Source: CAZFAP01 sp964516325 (GTDB lineage: Bacteria; Auribacterota; JABMQX01). Taken from it: 31,205 nucleotides of DNA. Of the stretch, positions 23,764 through 31,124 are shown one piece after another (position 1 is the first letter of the stretch; every line of letters begins with the position of its first letter). The notes beneath the pieces were generated by a model, which did no database searches, was not told the DNA's origin, and saw only the letters and a program-made list of their open reading frames with translations. Made by a program: the position numbers and the translations under genes. The stretch spans positions 1-31,205 of the forward strand of contig CAZFAP010000036.1 of assembly GCA_964516325.1 (NCBI GenBank). The letters run 5' to 3'.

Positions 23764-24798
23764 TCATCGCGGTCGTGCTTCTGGGGCAACGTCGGGAGCC
23801 TGGCTGGCGGGCGCCCCTCCTTCCAGGAAGCATGCGGCAATGTGTTCTCCTCCGCGATCGGTCAACTGCGGTTGCTCTTTTCTACAAATATCCATGACGT
23901 ATTTGCACCGAGTATGAAAACGGCAGCCGGTCGGGGGATTGACTGGCGAAGGCACATCCCCTGCGAGAATTATCTTTCTCCGCTTGGTTTTGGGATCGGG
24001 GACCGGCACAGCGGCGAGCAGAGCGACCGTGTAGGGGTGAATCGGATTCTCGTATATGGACTCCGCGTTGCCGGTTTCGACGATTTCTCCCAAGTACATG
24101 ACGGCGACCCGATCGCTGACGTGTTGAACGACGCTCAGGTCGTGGGCGATGAACAAATATGACAGACCGAAATCCTCCTGAAGCTCCTGGAGCAGATTGA
24201 TGATCTGCGCCTGAATCGAAACGTCGAGAGCAGAGACCGCCTCATCACAGACCACGAGCTTGGGCTTAAGGGCAATCGCACGGGCGATTCCAATCCTCTG
24301 CCTCTGCCCACCGCTGAACTCGTGAGGATAGCGGTTGACGGCTTCTGCGGAAAGCCCCACCTTTTCGAGTAGCTCCTTGACGATTTCCTTCCTTTCCTTT
24401 CTGCCAGCGACCTCGTGAACGGCGAGCGGCTCACCGACGATGCTCCCAACGGTCATCCGCGGATTGAGCGAGCCGAAAGGGTCTTGAAAAACTACTTGCA
24501 TGTTCCGCCTCATCTGGCGGAGTTCCCGGCTGTTCAGTTTGAAAACGGATTGCCCCTCGAATCGAACGTCTCCGTCCGTAGGCTCAAGCAATCTCAGAAT
24601 CGTGCGCGCGGCGGTCGTCTTGCCGCAGCCGCTCTCGCCGACGAGTCCAAGGGTCTCCTTGCGACCAATGACAAAGGAAATCCCGTCCACGGCTTTGACG
24701 TACCCGTGGACCTTCGAGAACAATCCCTTCTTGACCGGGAAGTACTTCTTCAGGTCTGTAACTTCGAGCAAATGGTTGTTGCCAGAGCCAGTTTCCAT
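23764..24798 (-). CDS. oppF: Oligopeptide/dipeptide ABC transporter ATPase, OppF-like
   Basis: 344 residues with a complete ABC ATPase: Walker A GESGCGKT at 54-61, Q-loop VVFQDP near 105, signature FSGGQ at 161-165, Walker B LVVCDE at 181-186, and switch His219. The C-terminal oligopeptide domain has the GCRFHTRC and DIC cysteines (C292, C298, C308), the type known to bind an iron-sulphur cluster in related transporters. The KKYFPVKKGL opening with its extra loop is typical of the F rather than the D subunit. It pairs with the OppD-like ATPase 66 bases upstream, but no permease or binding protein lies in the window. Confidence 0.9.
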   Translation of the reverse strand: METGSGNNHLLEVTDLKKYFPVKKGLFSKVHGYVKAVDGISFVIGRKETLGLVGESGCGKTTAARTILRLLEPTDGDVRFEGQSVFKLNSRELRQMRRNMQVVFQDPFGSLNPRMTVGSIVGEPLAVHEVAGRKERKEIVKELLEKVGLSAEAVNRYPHEFSGGQRQRIGIARAIALKPKLVVCDEAVSALDVSIQAQIINLLQELQEDFGLSYLFIAHDLSVVQHVSDRVAVMYLGEIVETGNAESIYENPIHPYTVALLAAVPVPDPKTKRRKIILAGDVPSPVNPPTGCRFHTRCKYVMDICRKEQPQLTDRGGEHIAACFLEGGAPASQAPDVAPEARPR

Positions 24799-24864
24799 CG
24801 GAATACGACCACTACATCACGAAATTGAACCCTTCACTCGCTCCGCCTGATGCGTCGAGAAACC

Positions 24865-25866
24865 TCACCCCACACGGGCAGCATCCTTGCAGGCAGGATA
24901 GAGGTAGCAGGCGGCTTCATGCCCGTGGTTCAGGTCCACCAATGGCGGCACTTTCTCGCGGCAAATATCCATCGCATGGGGACATCTCGGGTGAAACCTG
25001 CACCCCGGCGGAAAGTAAAGCGGATTGGGCACATTTCCGGGGATGACCGCCAATTTTCCTCTTTTCTTACCGATTTTCGGAAGCGAGCCAAACAAGCCCA
25101 CGGTGTAGGGATGCTTCGGCTGGGCGAAGAGATTTTCTGCCGACGCATACTCCACGATTTTGCCCGCATACATCACGGCGACGGAGTCTGCCATCCCAGC
25201 GATGACGCCGAGGTCGTGCGTAATCAAAAGGATAGACATCCCGAATTGTTCCTGAAGCTCATTGAGGAGCTCGAGCAGTTGTGCCTGGATGGTCACGTCC
25301 AAGGCTGTCGTCGGTTCGTCGGCGATGAGGAGAACCGGATTGCAGGCCAACGCCATGGCAATCATGACCCTCTGCTTCATTCCCCCGGAGAGTTGATGCG
25401 GATATTCGTGGATTCTCTGGTCCGGGAGCGGAATCTTGACCCGCCCGAGAAGCTCGATTGTCTTTTCTCTCGCCTGCCTCTTCGACATCCGCTGATGAAG
25501 CCGTAGAACCTCGATGATTTGATTGCCGACGGTGAAAACCGGGTTGAGGGAGGTCATCGGCTCCTGAAACACCATCGAGATTTTGTTGCCGCGAATTCTC
25601 CGCATCTGCGGCTCGGAAAGTTCCAGGAGGTCAGCCCCCTCGAGAAGAACGCTGCCGCCCGCGATTCTTCCGGGAGGGGAGGGGACAAGCTGCATGATGG
25701 AAAGGGCTGTGACGCTTTTGCCACAGCCGCTTTCGCCGACCAATCCGAGGGTTTTCCCTTTTGTTATTTCAAAGCTGACGCCATCAACAGCTCTGGCTGT
25801 CCCTTCGTCTGTGTAGAAATAAGTTTTTAGGTCAACAATGCTTAACAGGTCGCCGTATTTTCCCAT
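24865..25866 (-). CDS. oppD: Oligopeptide/dipeptide ABC transporter ATPase, OppD-like
   Basis: 333 residues: Walker A GESGCGKS at 44-51, FQEPMTSLNP Q-loop near 100, signature LSGGM at 159-163, Walker B LLIADE at 179-184, switch His217, and a C-terminal GCRFHPRC pair (C289, C295) with C302. TYFYTDEGTARAVDG is the usual opening of the D subunit. It should power peptide uptake together with the OppF-like ATPase after it; the transmembrane partners must be encoded elsewhere. It starts 27 bases after secG ends, probably in the same transcript. Confidence 0.9.
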   Translation of the reverse strand: MGKYGDLLSIVDLKTYFYTDEGTARAVDGVSFEITKGKTLGLVGESGCGKSVTALSIMQLVPSPPGRIAGGSVLLEGADLLELSEPQMRRIRGNKISMVFQEPMTSLNPVFTVGNQIIEVLRLHQRMSKRQAREKTIELLGRVKIPLPDQRIHEYPHQLSGGMKQRVMIAMALACNPVLLIADEPTTALDVTIQAQLLELLNELQEQFGMSILLITHDLGVIAGMADSVAVMYAGKIVEYASAENLFAQPKHPYTVGLFGSLPKIGKKRGKLAVIPGNVPNPLYFPPGCRFHPRCPHAMDICREKVPPLVDLNHGHEAACYLYPACKDAARVG

Positions 25867-25893
25867 CTCTTCTCAAGACTACGGGGATAGGCT

Positions 25894-26496
25894 CTATTCT
25901 TTCTCGGCAGGGCTTTCGCCTCCGGAGGGCGGCGGTGTCCCCGTGCCGGGAGGAGTCGGTTCGGATTCCTTCTCTGGCTTTCCCGTTTCGGGCGGTGTCG
26001 TTGGCTGGCCCTGTTCAGGAGCCGTCGGCTGAGTCTTCTCTTCGGTTGTTCCGGCGGGCTGCTCCTTTGCGGCTGGCGGCTGCGGAGCCTCTGTGGCAGC
26101 CTTTTCCTCCTTTTTCTCCCCCGCCTCGACTGGAGAAAGCGGCCCCTCTTTCTTTTCTTCAGCGCCAGCTCCCTCTTTCGTGGGGGCGGGAACTTCAGCT
26201 TCCTCTGGCGGTTTAGTCATCGCCTCTTTCTTCAGCTGTTTCATGCCACTGCTGATGGAGGCTCTTTTGGACTGGATCGCGGCGATGGAGATGCACGTGA
26301 TGGCGAAAAGAATCGCCATCACGGTCGTGGCTCGAATCAGGACGCTGGACGTTGCCGCACCGAATAGTGGGGAACTGCCGGTCCCCGTTCCGAAAGCCCC
26401 TGACAGCCCACCGCCTTTCGACGCCTGCATCAGAATAATCAAGATCAGAAGACCCGCAACGAGGACGTGTATCACGACAAGCAGAGCGTAAAACAT
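25894..26496 (-). CDS. secG: Protein-export membrane protein SecG with long acidic tail
   Basis: 200 residues against the usual 70-110. Residues 4-22 and 53-73 are the two SecG helices with the conserved loop MQASKGGGLSGAFGTG between them, so this is the accessory subunit of the SecYEG channel. From about 92 the protein is a Pro/Glu/Lys/Thr-rich, apparently disordered tail (PPEEAEVPAP, then repeats of KEG/KKE and TPP). The start ATG 26496 has AAGGAGG eight bases upstream. It follows tpiA by 79 bases, matching the widespread gap-pgk-tpi-secG order. Confidence 0.9.
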   Translation of the reverse strand: MFYALLVVIHVLVAGLLILIILMQASKGGGLSGAFGTGTGSSPLFGAATSSVLIRATTVMAILFAITCISIAAIQSKRASISSGMKQLKKEAMTKPPEEAEVPAPTKEGAGAEEKKEGPLSPVEAGEKKEEKAATEAPQPPAAKEQPAGTTEEKTQPTAPEQGQPTTPPETGKPEKESEPTPPGTGTPPPSGGESPAEKE

Positions 26497-26575
26497 ACAA
26501 CCTCCTTATCTTTTCGGCGCGACGACGCGGGGGACTGTCGCGTGTCCGCCGCCTTGATCCGTGTCAAAATTGCAA

Positions 26576-27349
26576 CTACTTTTGTCCGGGGCGTTGGTCC
26601 TCAAACCTCACGATTTTCTCGAAAGAATCGAGCTTCAAACTTGCACCGCCGACAAGGGCTCCGTCAATGTCAGGCTCCTGCATCAAATCGTAGATGTTTT
26701 CCGGGGTGACGCTTCCGCCGTAGAGGACCCGGACCCTTTCCGCCGCGCCCTTGCCGTAGCGTCGGGAAAGCAGACTGCGAATGAGCGCATGGACCTCTTC
26801 CGCTTGTTGAGGCGTGGCTGTCCTGCCTGTGCCAATAGCCCAGACCGGCTCATAAGCGATGACCGTGCGGAGCATCTGCTCCTCATCCAGTCCTTCCAGG
26901 CTTTGCTCGAACTGCCTCGTCACGATGGAGGTGGTTACGCCCGCCTCCCTCTCCTGGAGCGTCTCCCCGATGCAGACTATCGGGGTCAGCCCAGTTTTCA
27001 GAGCAGCTTTTGCCTTCCTGTTGACCTCCGCGTCCGTCTCGCGGAAATGCTGCCGCCTTTCGGAGTGGCCGACGATGACGTATTGGCATCCTACGCTCTT
27101 CAGCATCGGTCCGGAGACCTCGCCCGTAAAGGCGCCCTTGTCTTCCCAGAAGAGGTCCTGGGCGCCAACCCGTATGCGGCGGTCCGAGAGTAGCCTCGTA
27201 ATCCTCTCCACGTAAAGGAAAGGAACGCAGAGGACGACGTCCGCTCCGTCGAAATTCCTCAGCCGCTCATTCAATCCCGAGGCAAGCTCTTCCGCCTCCG
27301 CGAGCGACTTATTCATTTTCCAGTTGCCAGCAATCAGCGGTCTTCGCAC
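26576..27349 (-). CDS. tpiA: Triosephosphate isomerase
   Basis: 257 residues, full length. NWKMN places the substrate Lys at 11; VGHSERR gives catalytic His95; YEPVWAIGTG gives catalytic Glu167 and loop 6; YGGSVTPEN and GGASL complete the phosphate-binding part. It interconverts dihydroxyacetone phosphate and glyceraldehyde 3-phosphate. The start is GTG 27349, three bases after a strong AAGGAGG; an out-of-frame ATG overlaps the GTG by one base and stops after five codons. It follows pgk after a gap that is filled by an inverted repeat. Confidence 0.95.
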   Translation of the reverse strand: MRRPLIAGNWKMNKSLAEAEELASGLNERLRNFDGADVVLCVPFLYVERITRLLSDRRIRVGAQDLFWEDKGAFTGEVSGPMLKSVGCQYVIVGHSERRQHFRETDAEVNRKAKAALKTGLTPIVCIGETLQEREAGVTTSIVTRQFEQSLEGLDEEQMLRTVIAYEPVWAIGTGRTATPQQAEEVHALIRSLLSRRYGKGAAERVRVLYGGSVTPENIYDLMQEPDIDGALVGGASLKLDSFEKIVRFEDQRPGQK

Positions 27350-27359
27350 ATTCCTCCTT
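27347..27359 (-). promoter_or_regulatory. Closely spaced ribosome binding site and GTG start of tpiA
   Basis: AAGGAGG (27359-27353) is only three bases from the GTG start. An ATG one base upstream in another frame (ATGTGC, six codons to TGA) is equally well placed and could compete for initiation. Confidence 0.5.
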
Positions 27360-27371
27360 CATCCGTTTTTC

Positions 27372-27450
27372 ACCGCGGAGCACGCAAAGACCGCGGAGAA
27401 TGTGCACGAGACTCTGCTCCTACCTCTGCGTTCTCGGCGCTCTCTGCGGT
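27372..27450. repeat. Extragenic inverted repeat of ACCGCRGAG units between pgk and tpiA
   Basis: The left arm (27372-27400) is built of ACCGCGGAG-like and CGCAAAGA-like units; the right arm (27423-27450) is its imperfect reverse complement (CTCTGCG, CTCTCTGCGGT). They could fold into a 28-base stem with a loop of about 22. A third single copy lies at 31096-31124. It fills the space between pgk and tpiA and may act as an RNA hairpin between them. Confidence 0.75.
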
Positions 27451-27457
27451 TCCCCTC

Positions 27458-28642
27458 TTACTTATCTGTAAGAGCATCTATCCCTGGCAGGGTTCCGAAT
27501 TCGATGTACTCCAGCGCGGCGCCGCCGCCTGTGGAAATGTGGCTGACCTTGCTCGCCACGCCACTCACGTTGATGGCGCTGACCGAGTCGCCGCCGCCAA
27601 CGATCGAAATCGCTTTCGACTCCGCGATCATCTTGGCGATGGCGAACGTTCCCTTGGCGAAGTTCGGCTTCTCGAAGACGCCGACCGGTCCGTTCCAGAG
27701 AATGGTTGCCGCTTTCTTGATGTATTTTCCAAATTCCTCGACGCTTTTCGGTCCGATGTCCATTCCCATCCAGCCGTCAGGGATGTTGTCCATGCCAACA
27801 ACCTGTTGCCTGGCGTTGTCCTCAAAAGCGTCGGCTATCACAAGGTCAACCGGGAAGACGAGATTCAGTTTTCTGACTTTCGCCTTTTCCAGGATTTGCC
27901 TGGCTACGTCAATCTTGTCCTCCTCAACGAGCGAATTCCCGGTGGACTTGCCCATGGCCCGCAGGAACGTGTAGGTCATGGCGCCGCCGATGAGCAAATC
28001 GTCCGCCTTCGTCATGAGGCTTTCCATGACGCCGATTTTCGTGGAAACTTTCGCCCCGCCCAGAATTGCCAGGAACGGACGCTTCGGCTTGATGACCGCC
28101 TCGCCGAGGAACTGCGTTTCTTTTCGCATCAGGTAGCCGAGGGCGCACTGCTTGAAGTGCTTCGTTACACCTACTGTGGACGCATGAGCCCTGTGAGCGG
28201 TTCCGAAAGCGTCGTTGACGTAAACGTCGCCGAGCTTCGCCAGAGCCTTGCAGAACTCCGGATCGTTCGCCTCCTCCTGCTTATGGAATCGGAGGTTTTC
28301 GAGGACGACGACATCCCCGGCAGCTATTCTGTTCACGATATTCTCGACTTCCGGCCCGATGCAGTCCGGCGCCATCGTCACTTTCTTGACCAGAAGCCTT
28401 CCGAGTTCTTCCGCGACCGGCTTGAGGCTCAGCTTTTCGTCCTTCCCCTTCGGCCTCCCCAGGTGGGACATCAGAATGGCTTTGCCGCCATGCCCGATGA
28501 TGTACTTGATCGTGGGAAGAGCCTCCACAATCCGCGTCTTATCCGTAACTTTCAACTTCTCATCGAGCGGGACATTGAAATCCACTCGCGTCAGAACCCG
28601 TCTTCCCTTCACATCCAGGTCTTCTATAAAAAGTTTGGCCAT
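27458..28642 (-). CDS. pgk: Phosphoglycerate kinase
   Basis: 394 residues, the normal length. RVDFNVPL at 19-26, TRIVEALPTI with the conserved Arg37, HLGRPKG at 60-66, LGGAKVSTK in the hinge region and GGGDSVSAI in the C-terminal nucleotide-binding part are all present. It makes ATP from 1,3-bisphosphoglycerate, the step after GAPDH. ATG 28642 has GGAGG six bases before it. Upstream are two hairpins and then three small unrelated genes that separate it from gapA. Confidence 0.96.
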   Translation of the reverse strand: MAKLFIEDLDVKGRRVLTRVDFNVPLDEKLKVTDKTRIVEALPTIKYIIGHGGKAILMSHLGRPKGKDEKLSLKPVAEELGRLLVKKVTMAPDCIGPEVENIVNRIAAGDVVVLENLRFHKQEEANDPEFCKALAKLGDVYVNDAFGTAHRAHASTVGVTKHFKQCALGYLMRKETQFLGEAVIKPKRPFLAILGGAKVSTKIGVMESLMTKADDLLIGGAMTYTFLRAMGKSTGNSLVEEDKIDVARQILEKAKVRKLNLVFPVDLVIADAFEDNARQQVVGMDNIPDGWMGMDIGPKSVEEFGKYIKKAATILWNGPVGVFEKPNFAKGTFAIAKMIAESKAISIVGGGDSVSAINVSGVASKVSHISTGGGAALEYIEFGTLPGIDALTDK

Positions 28643-28731
28643 GTTTCACCTCCAGCTCCCGTCTTCTTGGGGGGACCAAATGGTACAACCTTCTCGGCCG
28701 ACGTTTGTTGCACCCGTGGCAAGCAAACCCA

Positions 28732-28776
28732 GAGCGGGCCCGAGCGCGGGCCGCTCCCGTGGGAAGGGGGCTTCCC
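28732..28776. other. Two adjacent GC-rich hairpins before pgk
   Basis: The first pairs GAGCGG-CCCG with CGGG-CCGCTC (28732-28756, one bulged base); the second is a perfect GGGAAG/CTTCCC stem with a four-base loop (28761-28776). They lie between the small gene ending at 28808 and the pgk ATG. Neither is followed by a T-run, so they more likely shape transcript stability or attenuation than end it. I see no clear promoter for pgk. Confidence 0.5.
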
Positions 28777-28807
28777 TACGTGACGCGGCACGGCTTTCCC
28801 CCCAACA

Positions 28808-29014
28808 TCATTTTACGAAGTGAATATAACCCAAGTTTACAACAAGTCGCCCCTCGCTGTGCTGGTATTCCCCGGCGGTTGGTTCTCCGCGCTGCATGAA
28901 ATTCAAGAAGTCCCTCCTCAGACGGTCACCCTCCTCCGGCTCCATGTCTAATGCGAGCATCTTCCCCTTGCTTTCTCCGGGCAGCGGTTTGAAATACAGA
29001 TGTACGACAATCAT
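28808..29014 (-). CDS. Small hypothetical protein, 68 residues
   Basis: Not recognised. It opens MIVVHLYFKPLPGESKGK, continues with an acidic/basic helical part (EEGDRLRRDFLNFMQRGEP) and ends in strands (RLVVNLGYIHFVK); no signal peptide or membrane segment. I start it at ATG 29014 because GGAGG lies eight bases upstream in the same arrangement as for the next gene upstream; ATGs further upstream (29029, 29059) lack this. The start codon is 89 bases after the stop of the 122-residue gene. Coding status rests on the binding site and protein-like composition. Confidence 0.6.
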   Translation of the reverse strand: MIVVHLYFKPLPGESKGKMLALDMEPEEGDRLRRDFLNFMQRGEPTAGEYQHSEGRLVVNLGYIHFVK

Positions 29015-29021
29015 CTTGGCT

Positions 29022-29028
29022 GCCTCCA
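29022..29028 (-). promoter_or_regulatory. Ribosome binding site shared in form by two small genes
   Basis: TGGAGGC-N4-AAG-ATG before the 68-residue gene. The same pattern with the same eight-base spacing stands before the 122-residue gene (GGAGG at 29485-29481, ATG 29472). It decides both starts and suggests the two genes have travelled or been duplicated together. Confidence 0.55.
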
Positions 29029-29103
29029 TACGTTGTCTCTCCCTATGCATTCCTTTCATGACTCCACAGCGCCCAATTCACAGTCGGTTCTAAAGGAGCG
29101 CTT

Positions 29104-29472
29104 TCATTTCGGCAGCAGCTTGTCTATGAATTGACCGACACCTGCGACCTTAAATTTGACCGCGTCGATGAGGTCCCAGATGGCGCCCTCGTGAGGGAAC
29201 CTCCACCAGCATGACTCTCTCTCGTCCGACACCTCCAGCGCGACGCGCTCGTCCCAGTACCAAATGTCCTCCTCGGGCCAAACTTTCTGTTTATAGGGAT
29301 ACAGGCGGATGTGCCAGCAGTCCTTTTTAGTCATGTAAACGGTATCAGCGATCGTGTCGGCCTGCGTCGTAAGGTCACGACCTGGGGTGCACGCCTCCCA
29401 TGTTAGCTCTCCGTCCTGCGTCTGTTGAATGAGGGTCGCAATCGCTTCTACGAACCGGTTTCTGCCGTTCAT
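29104..29472 (-). CDS. Hypothetical protein, 122 residues
   Basis: Not assigned to a named family. MNGRNRFVEAIATLIQQT forms a helix; then GELTWEACTPG, a strand-rich middle full of aromatics (KDCWHIRLYPYKQKVW, EDIWYWDERVALEVSDE, CWWRFPHEGAIWDLIDAV) and a final helix. The look is of a small soluble alpha/beta protein with an exposed acidic face. ATG 29472 overlaps the stop of the preceding gene as ATGA and has GGAGG eight bases upstream, so it is co-translated with the 146-residue membrane protein. Confidence 0.7.
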   Translation of the reverse strand: MNGRNRFVEAIATLIQQTQDGELTWEACTPGRDLTTQADTIADTVYMTKKDCWHIRLYPYKQKVWPEEDIWYWDERVALEVSDERESCWWRFPHEGAIWDLIDAVKFKVAGVGQFIDKLLPK

Positions 29473-29909
29473 CTTTGTGGCCTCCACTTCATGTCTTCGC
29501 TGAGGTTCTGGAGCTCGGCCTCAAGCCGTATCAGGTCGAGGTATATGCGCCGCACCTCCTCCTTCGACGGCGGGGAGCCTGTCCTGAAAACCCGCGCTAT
29601 CTTGTCCAAGAGGTTCTTGACATCCGCTCGCAGGGCGCGCTCCACCTTAGGCAAAAGGCTCTCGATGGTCGCGTCACATTTTTGCAGTTCCGCTTGTATG
29701 TCCAAAGCGGAATCCGGATACACGTTCAAAAGCTTCTCCAGGTTCGAGCAGTGTCGTCGCACCCTGCGGTGAAGGTCGGGAAACCTCGCTTGGAGCAGAT
29801 AGCTCCTGTGGATTCTCCTAAGCTTAAGCAAGATCCAGACCGTAAAGGAGAATCCAGCGATTGAGCTTATGTTGCCAAGCAATGCAAGTACGTCAGCTAT
29901 GTTCGTCAC
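29469..29909 (-). CDS. Hypothetical one-helix membrane protein with helical cytoplasmic domain
   Basis: 146 residues from GTG 29909, the only plausible start. Residues 5-28 (VLALLGNISSIAGFSFTVWILLK) hold one membrane helix; the rest is a charged, almost entirely helical region with heptad-like Leu spacing (LQKCDATIESLLPKVERAL, EVRRIYLDLIRLEAELQNL) and no Cys pair or known catalytic motif. It should be a tail facing the cytoplasm from an N-terminal anchor. It follows gapA by 49 bases and overlaps the 122-residue gene, so the pair is expressed with glycolysis genes. Function unknown. Confidence 0.7.
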   Translation of the reverse strand: MTNIADVLALLGNISSIAGFSFTVWILLKLRRIHRSYLLQARFPDLHRRVRRHCSNLEKLLNVYPDSALDIQAELQKCDATIESLLPKVERALRADVKNLLDKIARVFRTGSPPSKEEVRRIYLDLIRLEAELQNLSEDMKWRPQR

Positions 29910-29958
29910 CTCTGGGCGCTCGATTTCGAAGCGCCTGCACGAAGCTCAGCGGAGTTGT

Positions 29959-30960
29959 CTATTTCCCAGCCATCAGCTCAATCAGGTCCACGCAGCGGAC
30001 GGAGTACGCCCACTCGTTGTCGTACCAGCCAAAAACCTTCACCATGTTCTTGTCCAGGACCATTGTGGACAGGGAGTCGAAGATGCACGAATGCGGGTTC
30101 CCGACGATGTCCACCGAAACAATCGGGTCCACGCAGTATTCAAGGATGCCCTTCATCGGTCCTTCGGCTGCCTTCTTGAAGGCGGCGTTGATGTCGGCTT
30201 CGGTTACGTCCTTCTGCAAAATGGCAACCAGGTCTGTCAGAGAGCCTACCGGCGTAGGAACGCGCAGGGCGACTCCGTTCATCTTGCCTGTCAGTTCAGG
30301 GATGACCAAGCCGATTGCTTTTGCGGCGCCGGTTGTCGTGGGGATGATGCTCAAAGTCGCTGCGCGAGCTCGGCGGAGGTCCTTGTGCGGAAGGTCCAGG
30401 AGTCTCTGGTCGTTCGTATAAGAGTGAATGGTCGTCATCAGGCCCCTTACAATCCCGAAATTGTCGTTCAGGACCTTCGCCATCGGCGCGAGACAATTCG
30501 TCGTGCAGGAGGCGTTGGAGATAATCTTGTGTTCGTCTTTGTACGTATGGTCGTTGACGCCCATCACGATTGTCGCATCCACCTTGTCCTTAGAGGGGAC
30601 GGTCAGGAGAACTTTCTTCGCCCCGGCAGCGAGGTGCTTGGCAACCTCCTCTCTCTTCGTGAACTTCCCGGTGGACTCCACGACATATTCCACGCCCAGG
30701 CTTTTCCAGGGGAGCTCGCTCGGCTCCTTGATGGCGAGAACCTTCACTTTCGTCTTTCCGGCAACGATGAACTCTCCATCCACCTTGACCTCGCCGGGGT
30801 ATTTGCCATAGGACGAGTCATATTTCAGCAGATGAGCGAGAGTTGGGGCGTCAGTAATATCGTTGACGGCGATGACCTCGAACCCGCCTCTCTTCTGCAT
30901 CTCCTTGAAGACCATTCGCCCGATTCTTCCGAAGCCGTTGATCCCAACCTTGATTGCCAT
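29959..30960 (-). CDS. gapA: Type I glyceraldehyde-3-phosphate dehydrogenase
   Basis: 333 residues. GINGFGRIGR at 6-15 binds NAD; Asp34 points to NAD rather than NADP; catalytic Cys152 lies in SNASCTTNC and catalytic His179 in HSYTND; WYDNEWAYSVR closes the protein. It oxidises glyceraldehyde 3-phosphate to 1,3-bisphosphoglycerate. ATG 30960 has GGAGG eight bases ahead and follows a promoter with a perfect -35 box. First gene of the long minus-strand run in this window. Confidence 0.96.
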   Translation of the reverse strand: MAIKVGINGFGRIGRMVFKEMQKRGGFEVIAVNDITDAPTLAHLLKYDSSYGKYPGEVKVDGEFIVAGKTKVKVLAIKEPSELPWKSLGVEYVVESTGKFTKREEVAKHLAAGAKKVLLTVPSKDKVDATIVMGVNDHTYKDEHKIISNASCTTNCLAPMAKVLNDNFGIVRGLMTTIHSYTNDQRLLDLPHKDLRRARAATLSIIPTTTGAAKAIGLVIPELTGKMNGVALRVPTPVGSLTDLVAILQKDVTEADINAAFKKAAEGPMKGILEYCVDPIVSVDIVGNPHSCIFDSLSTMVLDKNMVKVFGWYDNEWAYSVRCVDLIELMAGK

Positions 30961-31021
30961 AACCTTTTCCTCCCTCCAGTCTTATCTCTTGTTCCGAAGG
31001 ACATCTTTTCGATTTTCGGAA

Positions 31022-31050
31022 ATATTCCCACACCGACCCCACCCTGTCAA
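31022..31050 (-). promoter_or_regulatory. Sigma-70-like promoter of the gapA operon
   Basis: On the minus strand a consensus -35 TTGACA (31050-31045) is followed after 17 bases by GAATAT (31027-31022). The transcript would start near 31014, about 54 bases before the gapA ATG. Confidence 0.65.
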
Positions 31051-31095
31051 GCCATTTTGCCCCAAGCGCCCCCGGCCAGTCGCCGCAGGAGATTG

Positions 31096-31124
31096 AACCA
31101 CAGAGAGCGCAGAGGTCACGGAGG
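31096..31124. repeat. Single copy of the ACCACAGAG-type extragenic repeat
   Basis: AACCACAGAGAGCGCAGAGG followed by TCACGGAGG, the same unit family as the arms at 27372-27450 and in the orientation of the left arm. It lies upstream of the gapA promoter. I see no second arm nearby. Confidence 0.65.

Noticed and set aside
27372..27450. CRISPR array or tRNA at the repeat between pgk and tpiA
   Set aside because: There are no regularly spaced identical repeats with unique spacers, and no cloverleaf or anticodon arrangement; it is an imperfect inverted repeat.
27539..28783. A 414-residue open frame on the plus strand across pgk
   Set aside because: It is the antisense shadow of a full-length phosphoglycerate kinase with all its motifs; no ribosome site or recognisable protein.
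28808..29909. A toxin-antitoxin pair in the small-gene cassette
   Set aside because: None of the three proteins shows a known toxin or DNA-binding antitoxin motif, and one carries a membrane anchor with a long helical domain; the label would be a guess.
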